Positions 43,843 through 52,022 of a stretch of DNA of 64,000 nucleotides are shown here, piece after piece; position 1 is the first letter of the stretch, and every line of letters begins with the position of its first letter. The notes under the pieces were generated by a model. The model did not search any database, was not told the origin of the DNA, and saw nothing but the letters and a program-made list of their open reading frames with translations. Position numbers and translations under genes: made by a program. Source of the stretch: Pelagihabitans sp963760375 (GTDB taxonomy: Bacteria > Bacteroidota > Bacteroidia > Flavobacteriales > Flavobacteriaceae); contig CAVXCS010000002.1 of assembly GCA_963760375.1 (NCBI GenBank), positions 152,064 to 216,063 on the forward strand, written 5' to 3'.

Positions 43843-45252
43843 ATGCGAAAACAAAATGGAAGACAGGTTTTTGAAAAGGTGGCCGTCATCGATGCGGGGG
43901 CCAAAGGCAAGACCATTGCAAAAGCACCCGATGGCAGGGTCATTTTCCTAACCAATGCGGTACCGGGAGATGTGGTGGACATACAGACCACAAAAAAAAG
44001 AAAGGCCTATTTTGAAGGCGTTGCCACCCATTTCCATCAATTATCTCCCAAACGGGTAAAGGCGAAATGCCTCCATTTCGGCACTTGTGGTGGATGTAAA
44101 TGGCAAGATATGGGCTATGAACACCAACTGTTCTATAAACAGAAAGAAGTGGAGAACAACCTCAGGCGTATCGGGCATTTGGAATTGCCCGCAACTTCCC
44201 CGATCCTGGGCTCCAAGAAACAGTACTACTATCGCAACAAGATGGAGTTTTCCTTTTCGAGCAACCGATGGATGACCCTGGAGGAAATCAAATCAAAGGA
44301 AGAGATCAAGGATAGGGAAGCCCTGGGTTTTCATATTCCCGGTATGTGGGACAAAATTTTAGATTTAAAGGAATGCCATCTGCAACCCGACCCATCGAAT
44401 GCCATCCGGCTTGAAATTAAGGATTTTGCCCTCAAAAACCGATTGACGTTCTTCAACCCAAGAGACCAATATGGCCTTCTTCGCACCCTGATGGTCCGAA
44501 CGGCCTCCACGGGCGAAATTATGGTACTGCTTCAATTTTTTGAAGAAGACCCCGCCAAAAGGGAACTGTTGATGAACCATATAAAAATAGCTTTTCCGGA
44601 AATCACGTCCTTGCTTTACGTGGTAAACCGGAAACAGAACGACACCCTGTACGACCAAGAGGTGATCTGTTATGCGGGCCGTGACCATATTTTTGAGGAA
44701 ATGGAAGGACTTAGGTTCAAGATCAATGCCAAATCGTTCTATCAGACCAATTCCGAACAAGCCCATGAGCTCTATAAGATTACCCGTGATTTTGCCGGAT
44801 TAACAGGGAAAGAATTGGTCTATGACCTGTATACCGGAACCGGAACCATCGCCCAATTCATCGCTAAAAAGGCCAAAAGGGTCATCGGTATCGAGTCGGT
44901 GCCCGATGCGATCGAAGCGGCGAAGGAAAACGCTGTAGGTAACGGACTTGACAATGTAGCTTTCTTTGTCGGCGATATGAGGCATCTCTTCAATGCCCAA
45001 TTTATTGCCGAAAATGGGGCGCCCGATGTGCTCATTACCGATCCGCCCCGCGATGGCATGCATAAGGATGTCGTGGAACAGATCTTGGAAATCGCCCCGA
45101 GCAAAGTGGTATACGTTAGCTGTAACAGTGCCACCCAGGCGAGAGATCTGGCCTTGATGAAGGAAAAATACAAAATAACCAAGGTACAACCGGTAGATAT
45201 GTTTCCGCAAACCCACCATGTCGAAAATGTCGTACTTTTGGAGAAGCTATAG
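43843..45252 (+). CDS. rlmD: 23S rRNA (uracil-5-)-methyltransferase RlmD
   Basis: A 469-residue Fe-S RNA methyltransferase. A TRAM domain opens the protein (FEKVAVIDAGAKGKTIAKAP). The cluster ligands are C-x5-C-x2-C in KCLHFGTCGGCKW (near residue 80) plus a fourth Cys in LKECHLQPD near 175. The methyltransferase part has YDLYTGTGTIAQFIA, ITDPPRDGMHKDV and the catalytic Cys in VVYVSCNSATQARDL. ATG 43843 is chosen because GTG 43822 would overlap the promoter. It could instead methylate another uridine (RlmCD type). DUF6452 and DUF6048 genes follow, 4 nt downstream. Confidence 0.9.
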   Translation: MRKQNGRQVFEKVAVIDAGAKGKTIAKAPDGRVIFLTNAVPGDVVDIQTTKKRKAYFEGVATHFHQLSPKRVKAKCLHFGTCGGCKWQDMGYEHQLFYKQKEVENNLRRIGHLELPATSPILGSKKQYYYRNKMEFSFSSNRWMTLEEIKSKEEIKDREALGFHIPGMWDKILDLKECHLQPDPSNAIRLEIKDFALKNRLTFFNPRDQYGLLRTLMVRTASTGEIMVLLQFFEEDPAKRELLMNHIKIAFPEITSLLYVVNRKQNDTLYDQEVICYAGRDHIFEEMEGLRFKINAKSFYQTNSEQAHELYKITRDFAGLTGKELVYDLYTGTGTIAQFIAKKAKRVIGIESVPDAIEAAKENAVGNGLDNVAFFVGDMRHLFNAQFIAENGAPDVLITDPPRDGMHKDVVEQILEIAPSKVVYVSCNSATQARDLALMKEKYKITKVQPVDMFPQTHHVENVVLLEKL

Positions 45253-45256
45253 GCCC

Positions 45257-45757
45257 ATGTACAAACAAAAAATTGCCTTTATTGTCTTCTTGGGCATCCT
45301 TGCTTTTTCATCTTGTGAAAAAGATGACATTTGCGTGGATGGGAATACACCCCTTCTGGTCATCCGATTTTATGACAATGCCGATACCACCCTGGTGAAA
45401 AGTGTTCCCAATATGGTGGTTCGCGGCATCATTGACCAGGATTCTTTGCTGCCCATCATCGCCAATGTTTCCGGAGATTCAATCGCCATCCCATTGAGGA
45501 GCGATGCCGGAACGACCCGTTTTTTGATCTCCCAAAATCCGACGCCGTCCGATACGACCCAGGTCAAGGTAGATACCGTTACCTTCAATTATGTGACCCA
45601 ATCATTGTTCGTTTCCCGTGCTTGCGGCTTCATTGCCAACTATGATGAATTGCAGGGCGATCTAGGTGCGGAAATCGAACCCTGGATACAGGCGATAAAC
45701 ATTGTGAACCCTTCCATAGAAAATTCCTCATCGGCCCATGTTAAGATTTTCCATTAG
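45257..45757 (+). CDS. DUF6452-family lipoprotein
   Basis: A 166-residue lipoprotein started at ATG 45257 (KIAFIVFLGILAFSSCEKDD; lipobox FSSC). The residues after the Cys, KDDICVDGNTPLLVIRFYD, match the flavobacterial DUF6452 family by memory. It follows rlmD by 4 nt and overlaps the next gene by 20 nt. Function unknown. Confidence 0.78.
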   Translation: MYKQKIAFIVFLGILAFSSCEKDDICVDGNTPLLVIRFYDNADTTLVKSVPNMVVRGIIDQDSLLPIIANVSGDSIAIPLRSDAGTTRFLISQNPTPSDTTQVKVDTVTFNYVTQSLFVSRACGFIANYDELQGDLGAEIEPWIQAINIVNPSIENSSSAHVKIFH

Positions 45758-46493
45758 CCTCTTTTTTCTGCTGTTCCTGTTCAAGGGCCAGGCCCAAGGA
45801 AAACCGATCGATTTGAACCCGACCGATACGGTGGTCTATACACAACCATACGGACTAAGGGTTGGCATAGACTTGAGTCGCCCCCTCACTTCATTTTTTA
45901 ACAAGGATTACACGGGGCTTGAATTTGTTGGGGATTATCGCTTATCGCAGAACCTATATCTTGCAGGGGAGTTGGGCAATGAAAAAAAGACCAAACAAGA
46001 AGACCTGTATCATTTTACGACTTCGGGAAGCTATCTAAAAGTGGGGGTCGATTACAACACCTATGGCAATTGGTATGGGGAACAGAACATGATTACCGTG
46101 GGAGGGCGCTATGCAGTGGCCAGTTTCAGCCAAACCCTCAACAATTATGAACTGTTCGACACCTATCGCTATTGGAACCCTAACGGTTTCACGCCCGGTT
46201 CCTCCATCGCAGAGGAATTCAAAGGCCGCACCGCTTCATGGATCGAAGCCGTCGTGGGCATCAAAATGGAGGTCTTCAAAAACCTGTACCTGGGAGGCAG
46301 CATCCGTATGGGCATATTGGTAGGCAACAAGGAATCGGAACGTTTTCCGAATCTTTTTATCCCAGGTTTCAACAAGGTGACCGATGGCAGTGGTTTTGGC
46401 GTTGGGTACAATTATTCCGTCAGCTATCTGGTACCCCTCTATAAAAAGACCAAGAAAGCAGAAGAATCGGAAGCCGTTCCCGTTCCCGAATAA
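45738..46493 (+). CDS. DUF6048-family outer-membrane beta-barrel-like protein
   Basis: A 251-residue exported protein; signal LRFSISLFFLLFLFKGQAQ. The body has alternating amphipathic strands rich in Gly/Tyr (LRVGIDLSRPLTSFF, NLYLGGSIRMGILVG, FGVGYNYSVSYLVPLYK), consistent with a small outer-membrane barrel. It is linked to DUF6452 by overlap, so the two may work together. Confidence 0.77.
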   Translation: MLRFSISLFFLLFLFKGQAQGKPIDLNPTDTVVYTQPYGLRVGIDLSRPLTSFFNKDYTGLEFVGDYRLSQNLYLAGELGNEKKTKQEDLYHFTTSGSYLKVGVDYNTYGNWYGEQNMITVGGRYAVASFSQTLNNYELFDTYRYWNPNGFTPGSSIAEEFKGRTASWIEAVVGIKMEVFKNLYLGGSIRMGILVGNKESERFPNLFIPGFNKVTDGSGFGVGYNYSVSYLVPLYKKTKKAEESEAVPVPE

Positions 46494-46496
46494 AAG

Positions 46497-46727
46497 TCAG
46501 ATTTCACGGAATCCTTTCAGGAAAATCCACTTCATCAATACCCTCTGTTTTCCAGCACGATCGATGGCGCCGAACTTAGGTGCCAAGATATTGGCGATAA
46601 TGGCCGCACCGACCGCCAAAAAAATACGGTTGATGTCAATGAAATAGCCTAGTGCCAACCTGGCGATGATGAACAATACCGCAAAACCGATGAAATTGAA
46701 AAGAAGCGCTTTGTGTTTGGGCCGCAT
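46497..46727 (-). CDS. Small membrane protein of unknown function
   Basis: A 76-residue protein with two hydrophobic spans (LLFNFIGFAVLFIIARLALG and IFLAVGAAIIANILAPKF). It directly follows the RlmL-like gene on the same strand (2 nt gap). No family recognised with confidence. Confidence 0.65.
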   Translation of the reverse strand: MRPKHKALLFNFIGFAVLFIIARLALGYFIDINRIFLAVGAAIIANILAPKFGAIDRAGKQRVLMKWIFLKGFREI

Positions 46728-46729
46728 GG

Positions 46730-47893
46730 CTATTCCTTGTTTTGATATTTGGCTTTCTTACTGCCCTCGTACATTACATATTTCACCAAACGCGATTCCA
46801 ACTGGCTGTTGAAAACCTTTATTTTACGGGATGGCCTAAGGCCCACAAATTTTAAGGCTTCCAGATTTGAAGTGATCAGCCAGGCATCGGTGCCAGGATA
46901 CCCTCTTTTTAGGGTATCGCCTATGGCCGTGTAAAAAGTTTCCATTTCAAGATCGAGGCGTTCCCCATAGGGCGGATTGAAGACGATGTGCAATTTACCT
47001 TCCTTGGGTTTTTCGCTCTTAAAGAAGTCTTTTTGTTCTACTTGGATATACTCCGAAAGATTGGCATTCGCGATATTGTCCTGGGCCTTTCGCACCGCGG
47101 AGGGTGCCTTGTCATAGCCCATGATGCCATGGTGGAACTCCCGGGTCCGTTTTAAGCTGCTCGCCACGATTTTGTCGAAAAGTTCCTGATCAAAATCATC
47201 CCATTTTTCAAATGCAAACTCCTTTCGGTTGATATTGGCGGGAATATTACAGGCAATCATGGCCGCTTCGGTCAAAAAAGTACCGCTGCCGCACATCGGA
47301 TCGAGAAAATCGCACTGCCCGTCCCACCCGCTCAACAATAAGAGTCCGGCTGCCAATACTTCATTGATCGGGGCGATATTGGTGGCCGTGCGGTATCCCC
47401 TATGGTGCAATGACCTTCCGGAACTGTCAAGGGAAACGTTGCAATGGCTGTCGTGGATATGGATATTGATCCTAAGATCTGGAAATTTCACGTCCACATC
47501 GGGCCGCTTCCCATCGGTATCCCTGAACTTGTCGACGATCGCATCCTTTGTTTTTTGGGAAACGTAGAGCGAATGGGTAAAATGGTCGGAATTGATGGTG
47601 GTATCGATTGCAAAAGTGGTTTCCGGTGAAAGATAATTCGCCCAATCAAAAGCATAAATTTGCTTGTACAACTCCTCTTCGTTTCGCACTGCAAAGGCAT
47701 GGATGGGCTTTATGATCTTAATGGCCGAACGCAAACAAAGATTTGCCTTGTACATAAAACCGGTATCGCCCTCAAATGAAACGCTTCTTACCCCTTCCAC
47801 GACATTTCCGGCGCCCAGATTCCTTAATTCCTTCGCCAAAATTTCTTCAAAACCGAACATGGTTTTGGCCACCATCTTAAAATTATTGTTCAT
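46730..47893 (-). CDS. THUMP-domain class I SAM-dependent RNA methyltransferase (RlmL-like)
   Basis: A 387-residue enzyme with an N-terminal THUMP-like region (from about 5 to 150; FGFEEILAKELRNLGAG) and a methyltransferase domain with FLDPMCGSGTFLTEAAMIA near 195-215 and the catalytic VFNPPYGERLDLE near 300. It should make N2-methylguanosine in 23S rRNA. It matches only the RlmL half, without the RlmK domain of the E. coli fusion. I start at the ATG at 47891-47893; an upstream GTG at 47914 touches the -7 element. Confidence 0.88.
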   Translation of the reverse strand: MNNNFKMVAKTMFGFEEILAKELRNLGAGNVVEGVRSVSFEGDTGFMYKANLCLRSAIKIIKPIHAFAVRNEEELYKQIYAFDWANYLSPETTFAIDTTINSDHFTHSLYVSQKTKDAIVDKFRDTDGKRPDVDVKFPDLRINIHIHDSHCNVSLDSSGRSLHHRGYRTATNIAPINEVLAAGLLLLSGWDGQCDFLDPMCGSGTFLTEAAMIACNIPANINRKEFAFEKWDDFDQELFDKIVASSLKRTREFHHGIMGYDKAPSAVRKAQDNIANANLSEYIQVEQKDFFKSEKPKEGKLHIVFNPPYGERLDLEMETFYTAIGDTLKRGYPGTDAWLITSNLEALKFVGLRPSRKIKVFNSQLESRLVKYVMYEGSKKAKYQNKE

Positions 47894-47913
47894 GCCTTCC
47901 TTTAGGATTGCCA

Positions 47914-47921
47914 CAAAAATA
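47914..47921 (-). promoter_or_regulatory. -7 element TATTTTTG for the RlmL-like gene
   Basis: Exact match on the minus strand, giving a leader of about 15 nt to the ATG at 47893, and overlapping the alternative GTG start at 47914. Confidence 0.5.
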
Positions 47922-48067
47922 CACTAATTTTAGGCCTTGGTGTCCATTCTTGGCCCATAACCTTTTTCGTTCAAAACATTGTATTGGAATTTTTAGAGGA
48001 AGACCAAGGCAGGGATGACGACGGATTGAAAATCTGTCCGTTCGGAACTTAAACAATAAGGCCCAAC

Positions 48068-48739
48068 ATGAATTATTTGCTTCCCATTCTCGCGGTACTG
48101 TTGAGTTTCGTTTTTGTGCTGGTGGCCAAACCGAAACATCGGGAAAATTTCAAGTTATTGCTGGCCTTTAGCGGGGCCTTCCTATTGGCGTTAACGCTTT
48201 TTGAACTTTTTCCAAAAGCCTATCAACACGGCGCTCCCAAGACCATAGGCGTTTTTGTGATGCTGGGCATCCTTTTGCAGATATTCCTCGAATTTTTTTC
48301 AAAAGGTGCGGAACATGGACATGTTCACCTTGATGTTGAAAAAACCGGTTTTCCATGGCTGCTGTTCGTCAGTTTGTCGATACACTCCCTATTGGAAGGG
48401 TTTCCCATGCAAAGCAACGCTACCATCATTTATGGCATTTTGATCCATAAGATACCCATCGCCATTATATTGAGCATCTTTTTTCTCAATTCCAAGACCA
48501 AAATGGTCAATGCGATTTTTTTTATCGTGCTTTTTTCGTTGATGACCCCATTGGGCTATTTTATTGCCGCCCATTACGTGATCGATCCCGTCTATAGCGC
48601 GAACATCAATGCGGTGGTCATTGGTGTATTTCTGCATATATCGACCGTTATTTTGTTCGAAAGTTCGGAAGGGCACAAATTCAACCTCAGAAAACTGGTG
48701 GTCATTGTCATGGGCATCACCATTGCATTTTTGCTATAA
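48068..48739 (+). CDS. ZIP-family divalent metal transporter
   Basis: A 223-residue transporter with about seven to eight spans. The metal-site helices are seen as SIHSLLEGFPM near 105 (HxxxE-like) and LIHKIPIAIILS near 121. A His-rich loop (GAEHGHVHLD) precedes them, typical for zinc sensing or binding. It takes up zinc, iron or manganese. The next gene starts at its stop codon (TAATG). Confidence 0.87.
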   Translation: MNYLLPILAVLLSFVFVLVAKPKHRENFKLLLAFSGAFLLALTLFELFPKAYQHGAPKTIGVFVMLGILLQIFLEFFSKGAEHGHVHLDVEKTGFPWLLFVSLSIHSLLEGFPMQSNATIIYGILIHKIPIAIILSIFFLNSKTKMVNAIFFIVLFSLMTPLGYFIAAHYVIDPVYSANINAVVIGVFLHISTVILFESSEGHKFNLRKLVVIVMGITIAFLL

Positions 48740-49167
48740 TGTACGGTAAGGAAGAATCAAAACGATTGAGACAGGATTTTTGGATTGCTTTCGGGAAATC
48801 CTTTCCCCGTAAGTGGGTATTGTACCAAACCAAAATCAAAGGAATGGCCTTCAAATTTCATTTCGAAGTGAACGGGGCCATGGTTTCCCTTGATGTAGAC
48901 CACAACGATCTGGAAAGACGCGTGGCCCTATGGGATAAATTATTATCCCTAAAAACTTTATTGATGACCGAGTATCTGCCCGACGCCCAATTCAACGACA
49001 GTTATCTATTGGACAACCAAAAGGAAATCTCTAGGATCTTTGTTGTAAAAGAAGGTGTTTCAATCCACAACAAGAATACCTGGCAGGAGAGTATGATATT
49101 CCTCCAAGAAGCTATGCAGCGATTTGAAGCCTTTTTTGAAGATTATGGGGAGGTGCTGACGTCTTAG
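48739..49167 (+). CDS. DUF4268 domain-containing protein
   Basis: A 142-residue cytoplasmic protein resembling the DUF4268 family (LRQDFWIAFGKSFPRKWVLY; MAFKFHFEVNGAMVSLDVDH), a fold found in some restriction-endonuclease-associated proteins. Its start overlaps the ZIP stop by 1 nt and its stop interlocks with that of the convergent dctM gene. Function unknown. Confidence 0.78.
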   Translation: MYGKEESKRLRQDFWIAFGKSFPRKWVLYQTKIKGMAFKFHFEVNGAMVSLDVDHNDLERRVALWDKLLSLKTLLMTEYLPDAQFNDSYLLDNQKEISRIFVVKEGVSIHNKNTWQESMIFLQEAMQRFEAFFEDYGEVLTS

Positions 49168-50474
49168 TCGATCAAGCCGAAAAACCGGGGCAACCAGAGT
49201 GAAAGTTCGGGAAAATAAGTAATGATCAAAAGGATCAGGGTCATGGCGCCCAGTAAGGGCAAAAGGGGTTTGATGACCTTGGTTACCGGAACCTGGGCCA
49301 CCCCGCTACCCACAAAGAGCAGGGTTCCTACGGGCGGGGTACAGACCCCGATACATAGGTTCAAAACAATGATCATCCCAAATTGTACCGGGTGCATGCC
49401 CAAGGCCATCGCCACTGGTAGAAATATGGGCGTGAAAATAAGTACGGCGGGCGTCATGTCCATAAAAGTGCCCACCACCAGCAAGATGATATTGATCAAC
49501 AGAAAGATCAGGATAGGCTCGCTCACCGAGTCCAATAAGGAATCGGTCAATAATTGCGGTATTCCTTCAAATGAGAACAGCCAAGACATGGCCATGGAGG
49601 TGGCGATCAAAAACATGACCACTGCAGTGGTCTTGGCGCTGCTCAACAGTATGGGGCTAAAATCGCTGAATTTGAGCTGTCTGTTCAAAAACCCCAGAAA
49701 GACCGCATAAACCACCGCTATGGCGGCTGCTTCCGTGGCCGTAAAAATGCCTGCAACGATACCTCCTACGACGATGACCAAAAGCGATAGCCCCAGTACC
49801 GCCCTTCTGAAATCCCGGAACAACTGTTTCAAAGTAACGCGATCAGCTTTGGGCAATCCTTTTCTTTTGGCATAAAAGTAAACCATCAACATCAGCGCCA
49901 GGCCGACCAGGATACCGGGTATGTATCCTGCGATAAACAAGGCTGCCACCGAAGCGGTTCCCCCGCTGGCGAGGGCAAAAATGATCAGCACGTTGCTGGG
50001 CGGGATCAACAAGCCGGTCGTGGAGGAGCTGATATTTACCGCGGCACTGAATTCCCTTGGATAGCCTTCCTTTTCCATCTTATCGGTGAGTGTGCTGCCA
50101 ATGGCGGAGGCCGCCGCGATGGCCGAACCGGAAATCGCCCCAAACAACATGGCCGCGATGATGTTCACATAAGCCAAGCCTCCCGGTAGGCTGCCGATCA
50201 AAGACTTTGCGAACTCGATCAATCGTTTTGCGATGCCGCCCTTGTTCATGATCTCCCCGGCCAGGATAAAAAAGGGAATGGCCAATAGGGCAAAATTGTC
50301 GATCCCGGTGGTCATCCTTTGCATGACCGTGGTCGTTGCGGGCATGAATGCGATGTTGAGCAAAAGCGTCAGGGTGGTGGAGATGCCAATGCTGTAAGCA
50401 ACCGGAACCCCATAGGCCAACATACCGATGAAGCTTACGAACAAGACGATGATACTTAGCGTTTCAATGGACAT
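49164..50474 (-). CDS. dctM: TRAP transporter large permease (DctM)
   Basis: A 436-residue polytopic membrane subunit. It contains the DctM hallmarks FFILAGEIMNKGGIAKRLIE near 68, GSLPGGLAYVNIIAAMLFGA near 94 and GSAIAAASAIGSTL, and a second half with TFMDMTPAVLIFTPIFLPVA near 338. Driven by a sodium gradient it takes up organic acids or other carboxylates. It follows dctQ by 3 nt. Confidence 0.93.
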   Translation of the reverse strand: MSIETLSIIVLFVSFIGMLAYGVPVAYSIGISTTLTLLLNIAFMPATTTVMQRMTTGIDNFALLAIPFFILAGEIMNKGGIAKRLIEFAKSLIGSLPGGLAYVNIIAAMLFGAISGSAIAAASAIGSTLTDKMEKEGYPREFSAAVNISSSTTGLLIPPSNVLIIFALASGGTASVAALFIAGYIPGILVGLALMLMVYFYAKRKGLPKADRVTLKQLFRDFRRAVLGLSLLVIVVGGIVAGIFTATEAAAIAVVYAVFLGFLNRQLKFSDFSPILLSSAKTTAVVMFLIATSMAMSWLFSFEGIPQLLTDSLLDSVSEPILIFLLINIILLVVGTFMDMTPAVLIFTPIFLPVAMALGMHPVQFGMIIVLNLCIGVCTPPVGTLLFVGSGVAQVPVTKVIKPLLPLLGAMTLILLIITYFPELSLWLPRFFGLID

Positions 50475-50477
50475 GGC

Positions 50478-50954
50478 TCAATTTTTATAGGTGACCTTAT
50501 AATGGTAAAAACAGAAAAAAATAATGATAAAACCGCTCAGCGGGACGATGGTATATATCCATCCAAGGGGAATGTTCAGGGCGGGGGACACCTGCCCAAG
50601 GCTCAAAGTGAGGTACACCAGGTTGATGCCACCGATCACCATGACCACCAAGGCAAAACAAGCCATCAATATTTGGATGACCCTATGGTTGCGTTTTTGC
50701 TTTTTCAAAGGGAGTTTGGCCAGCAGGAAATCCATCGATAAATGCCCCTCTACCTGACCGTTGATGTAGGCGGCCCCCAAAACGGTCAACCAAATCAATG
50801 CAAATCGGGCAAACTCTTCGGTAAAGGAACTCGACTGCCCCACCAGATAACGCGATACGACCTGCCATACCACATCCAAGGTGAGCAGGGCAAAAATGAT
50901 CACCAGCAGCGCCTCGATCAATTTCATCAATACCTTATGGATCTTGCGCATCAT
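50478..50954 (-). CDS. dctQ: TRAP transporter small permease (DctQ)
   Basis: A 158-residue four-span protein of the DctQ family (LLVIIFALLTLDVVWQVVSR, SSSFTEEFARFALIWLTVLG). Its start overlaps dctP by 4 nt. It scaffolds the DctM subunit. Confidence 0.9.
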   Translation of the reverse strand: MMRKIHKVLMKLIEALLVIIFALLTLDVVWQVVSRYLVGQSSSFTEEFARFALIWLTVLGAAYINGQVEGHLSMDFLLAKLPLKKQKRNHRVIQILMACFALVVMVIGGINLVYLTLSLGQVSPALNIPLGWIYTIVPLSGFIIIFFCFYHYKVTYKN

Positions 50955-51949
50955 TCCGATTTAATTTTTTCGATCAACCACCTTAAGTCGGGGTCTTCCA
51001 TCAATCGGTCCATCACGGGAAGGGCTTTTTGCGAGAATAGGTCCTTATCTGGATAGAAGAACTCGACCTGTGCTTTTTTGAGCACTTCCATATTTTCCTT
51101 GACGGTTTCCCGCCAAAACAGTTTTTCCTTCAATACGCTCTCATCGGCAGCCTCTTGCAGCCATTTTTTTTCCGTTTCGCTCAGCAAATCCCAAAATCGC
51201 GTGCCAATGACCACCACATCGGGCACCATACTGTGCTCATCAAAGGTGTAGAATTTACAAACTTCATAATGGTTGGAGGTCACAAAGGAGGGAATGTTGT
51301 TTTCAGCCCCATCTACCACGTTCTGCTGCAAGGCGGTATAAAGTTCCCCATAGGCCATTGGGGTGGCCGATGCGCCCAGGGTATTGACCATATCGACCGA
51401 CATTTGATCTGACATCGTACGGATTTTCATGCCCTTCAAGTCTTCAGGGGTTTTGATGGGCCGTTCCTTGGTGTAAAAACTACGACTGCCCGCATCATAA
51501 AAACAGAGGCCCCGCAATAAGTACTCACTGCCACTGGCCAGAAGGCGTTTGCCCACCTCGCCCTCCAAAACGCTGAAGAGATGTTCGCTATCGCGGAAAA
51601 GATAGGGAATGCCCATGATCTGGTACTCAGGCGCAAAATTCGACATGGAAGCGGCACTTACCTTGGTCATGGCGATGCTCCCAATTTGAAGCAATTCCAA
51701 CACCTCCCGTTCAGAACCCAATTGTCCGTCAGGAAAAATCTTGATCTGGAGTTTCCCGTCCGACTTCTTTTTCAAGGCTTCCTGCATGGCCAGGATTCCC
51801 TTGTGAACAGGATGTGTGGTGGGCAGTGAATGGGCAAAATATAGAATTTTTTCCTGCTGGATCTCTTGGCAAGAATCAAAAACAAGGCATACCGTCACTA
51901 CACCTAATAAAAAAACGAATTGGTTGATTCGATTGACGGTTCTATACAT
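50951..51949 (-). CDS. dctP: TRAP transporter substrate-binding lipoprotein (DctP)
   Basis: A 332-residue periplasmic solute receptor. The N-terminus ends in a lipobox (VFDSC), so the protein is membrane-tethered. It has the family start ILYFAHSLPTTHPVHKG, KIFPDGQLGSEREVLELLQIG, the ligand Arg in MKIRTMSDQMS, and GELYTALQQNVVDGAENN. The conserved arginine contacts the ligand carboxylate, so an acidic sugar or organic acid is expected. A 16-nt palindrome lies just before the gene. Confidence 0.92.
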   Translation of the reverse strand: MYRTVNRINQFVFLLGVVTVCLVFDSCQEIQQEKILYFAHSLPTTHPVHKGILAMQEALKKKSDGKLQIKIFPDGQLGSEREVLELLQIGSIAMTKVSAASMSNFAPEYQIMGIPYLFRDSEHLFSVLEGEVGKRLLASGSEYLLRGLCFYDAGSRSFYTKERPIKTPEDLKGMKIRTMSDQMSVDMVNTLGASATPMAYGELYTALQQNVVDGAENNIPSFVTSNHYEVCKFYTFDEHSMVPDVVVIGTRFWDLLSETEKKWLQEAADESVLKEKLFWRETVKENMEVLKKAQVEFFYPDKDLFSQKALPVMDRLMEDPDLRWLIEKIKSE

Positions 51950-51964
51950 TTTTCTAACTTATTC

Positions 51965-51980
51965 CATTGTTCTAACAATG
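51965..51980. promoter_or_regulatory. Palindrome CATTGTTCTAACAATG upstream of dctP
   Basis: 7-nt arms with a 2-nt centre, located 15 nt upstream of the dctP start and 43 nt after the end of the preceding gene. It could be an operator or, less likely, an RNA hairpin that separates the transporter genes from the enzymes upstream. No T-run follows. Confidence 0.4.
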
Positions 51981-52022
51981 CCGGTCGCCCATATCTCCTG
52001 CGACGGATGCCGACCGTTGAAA

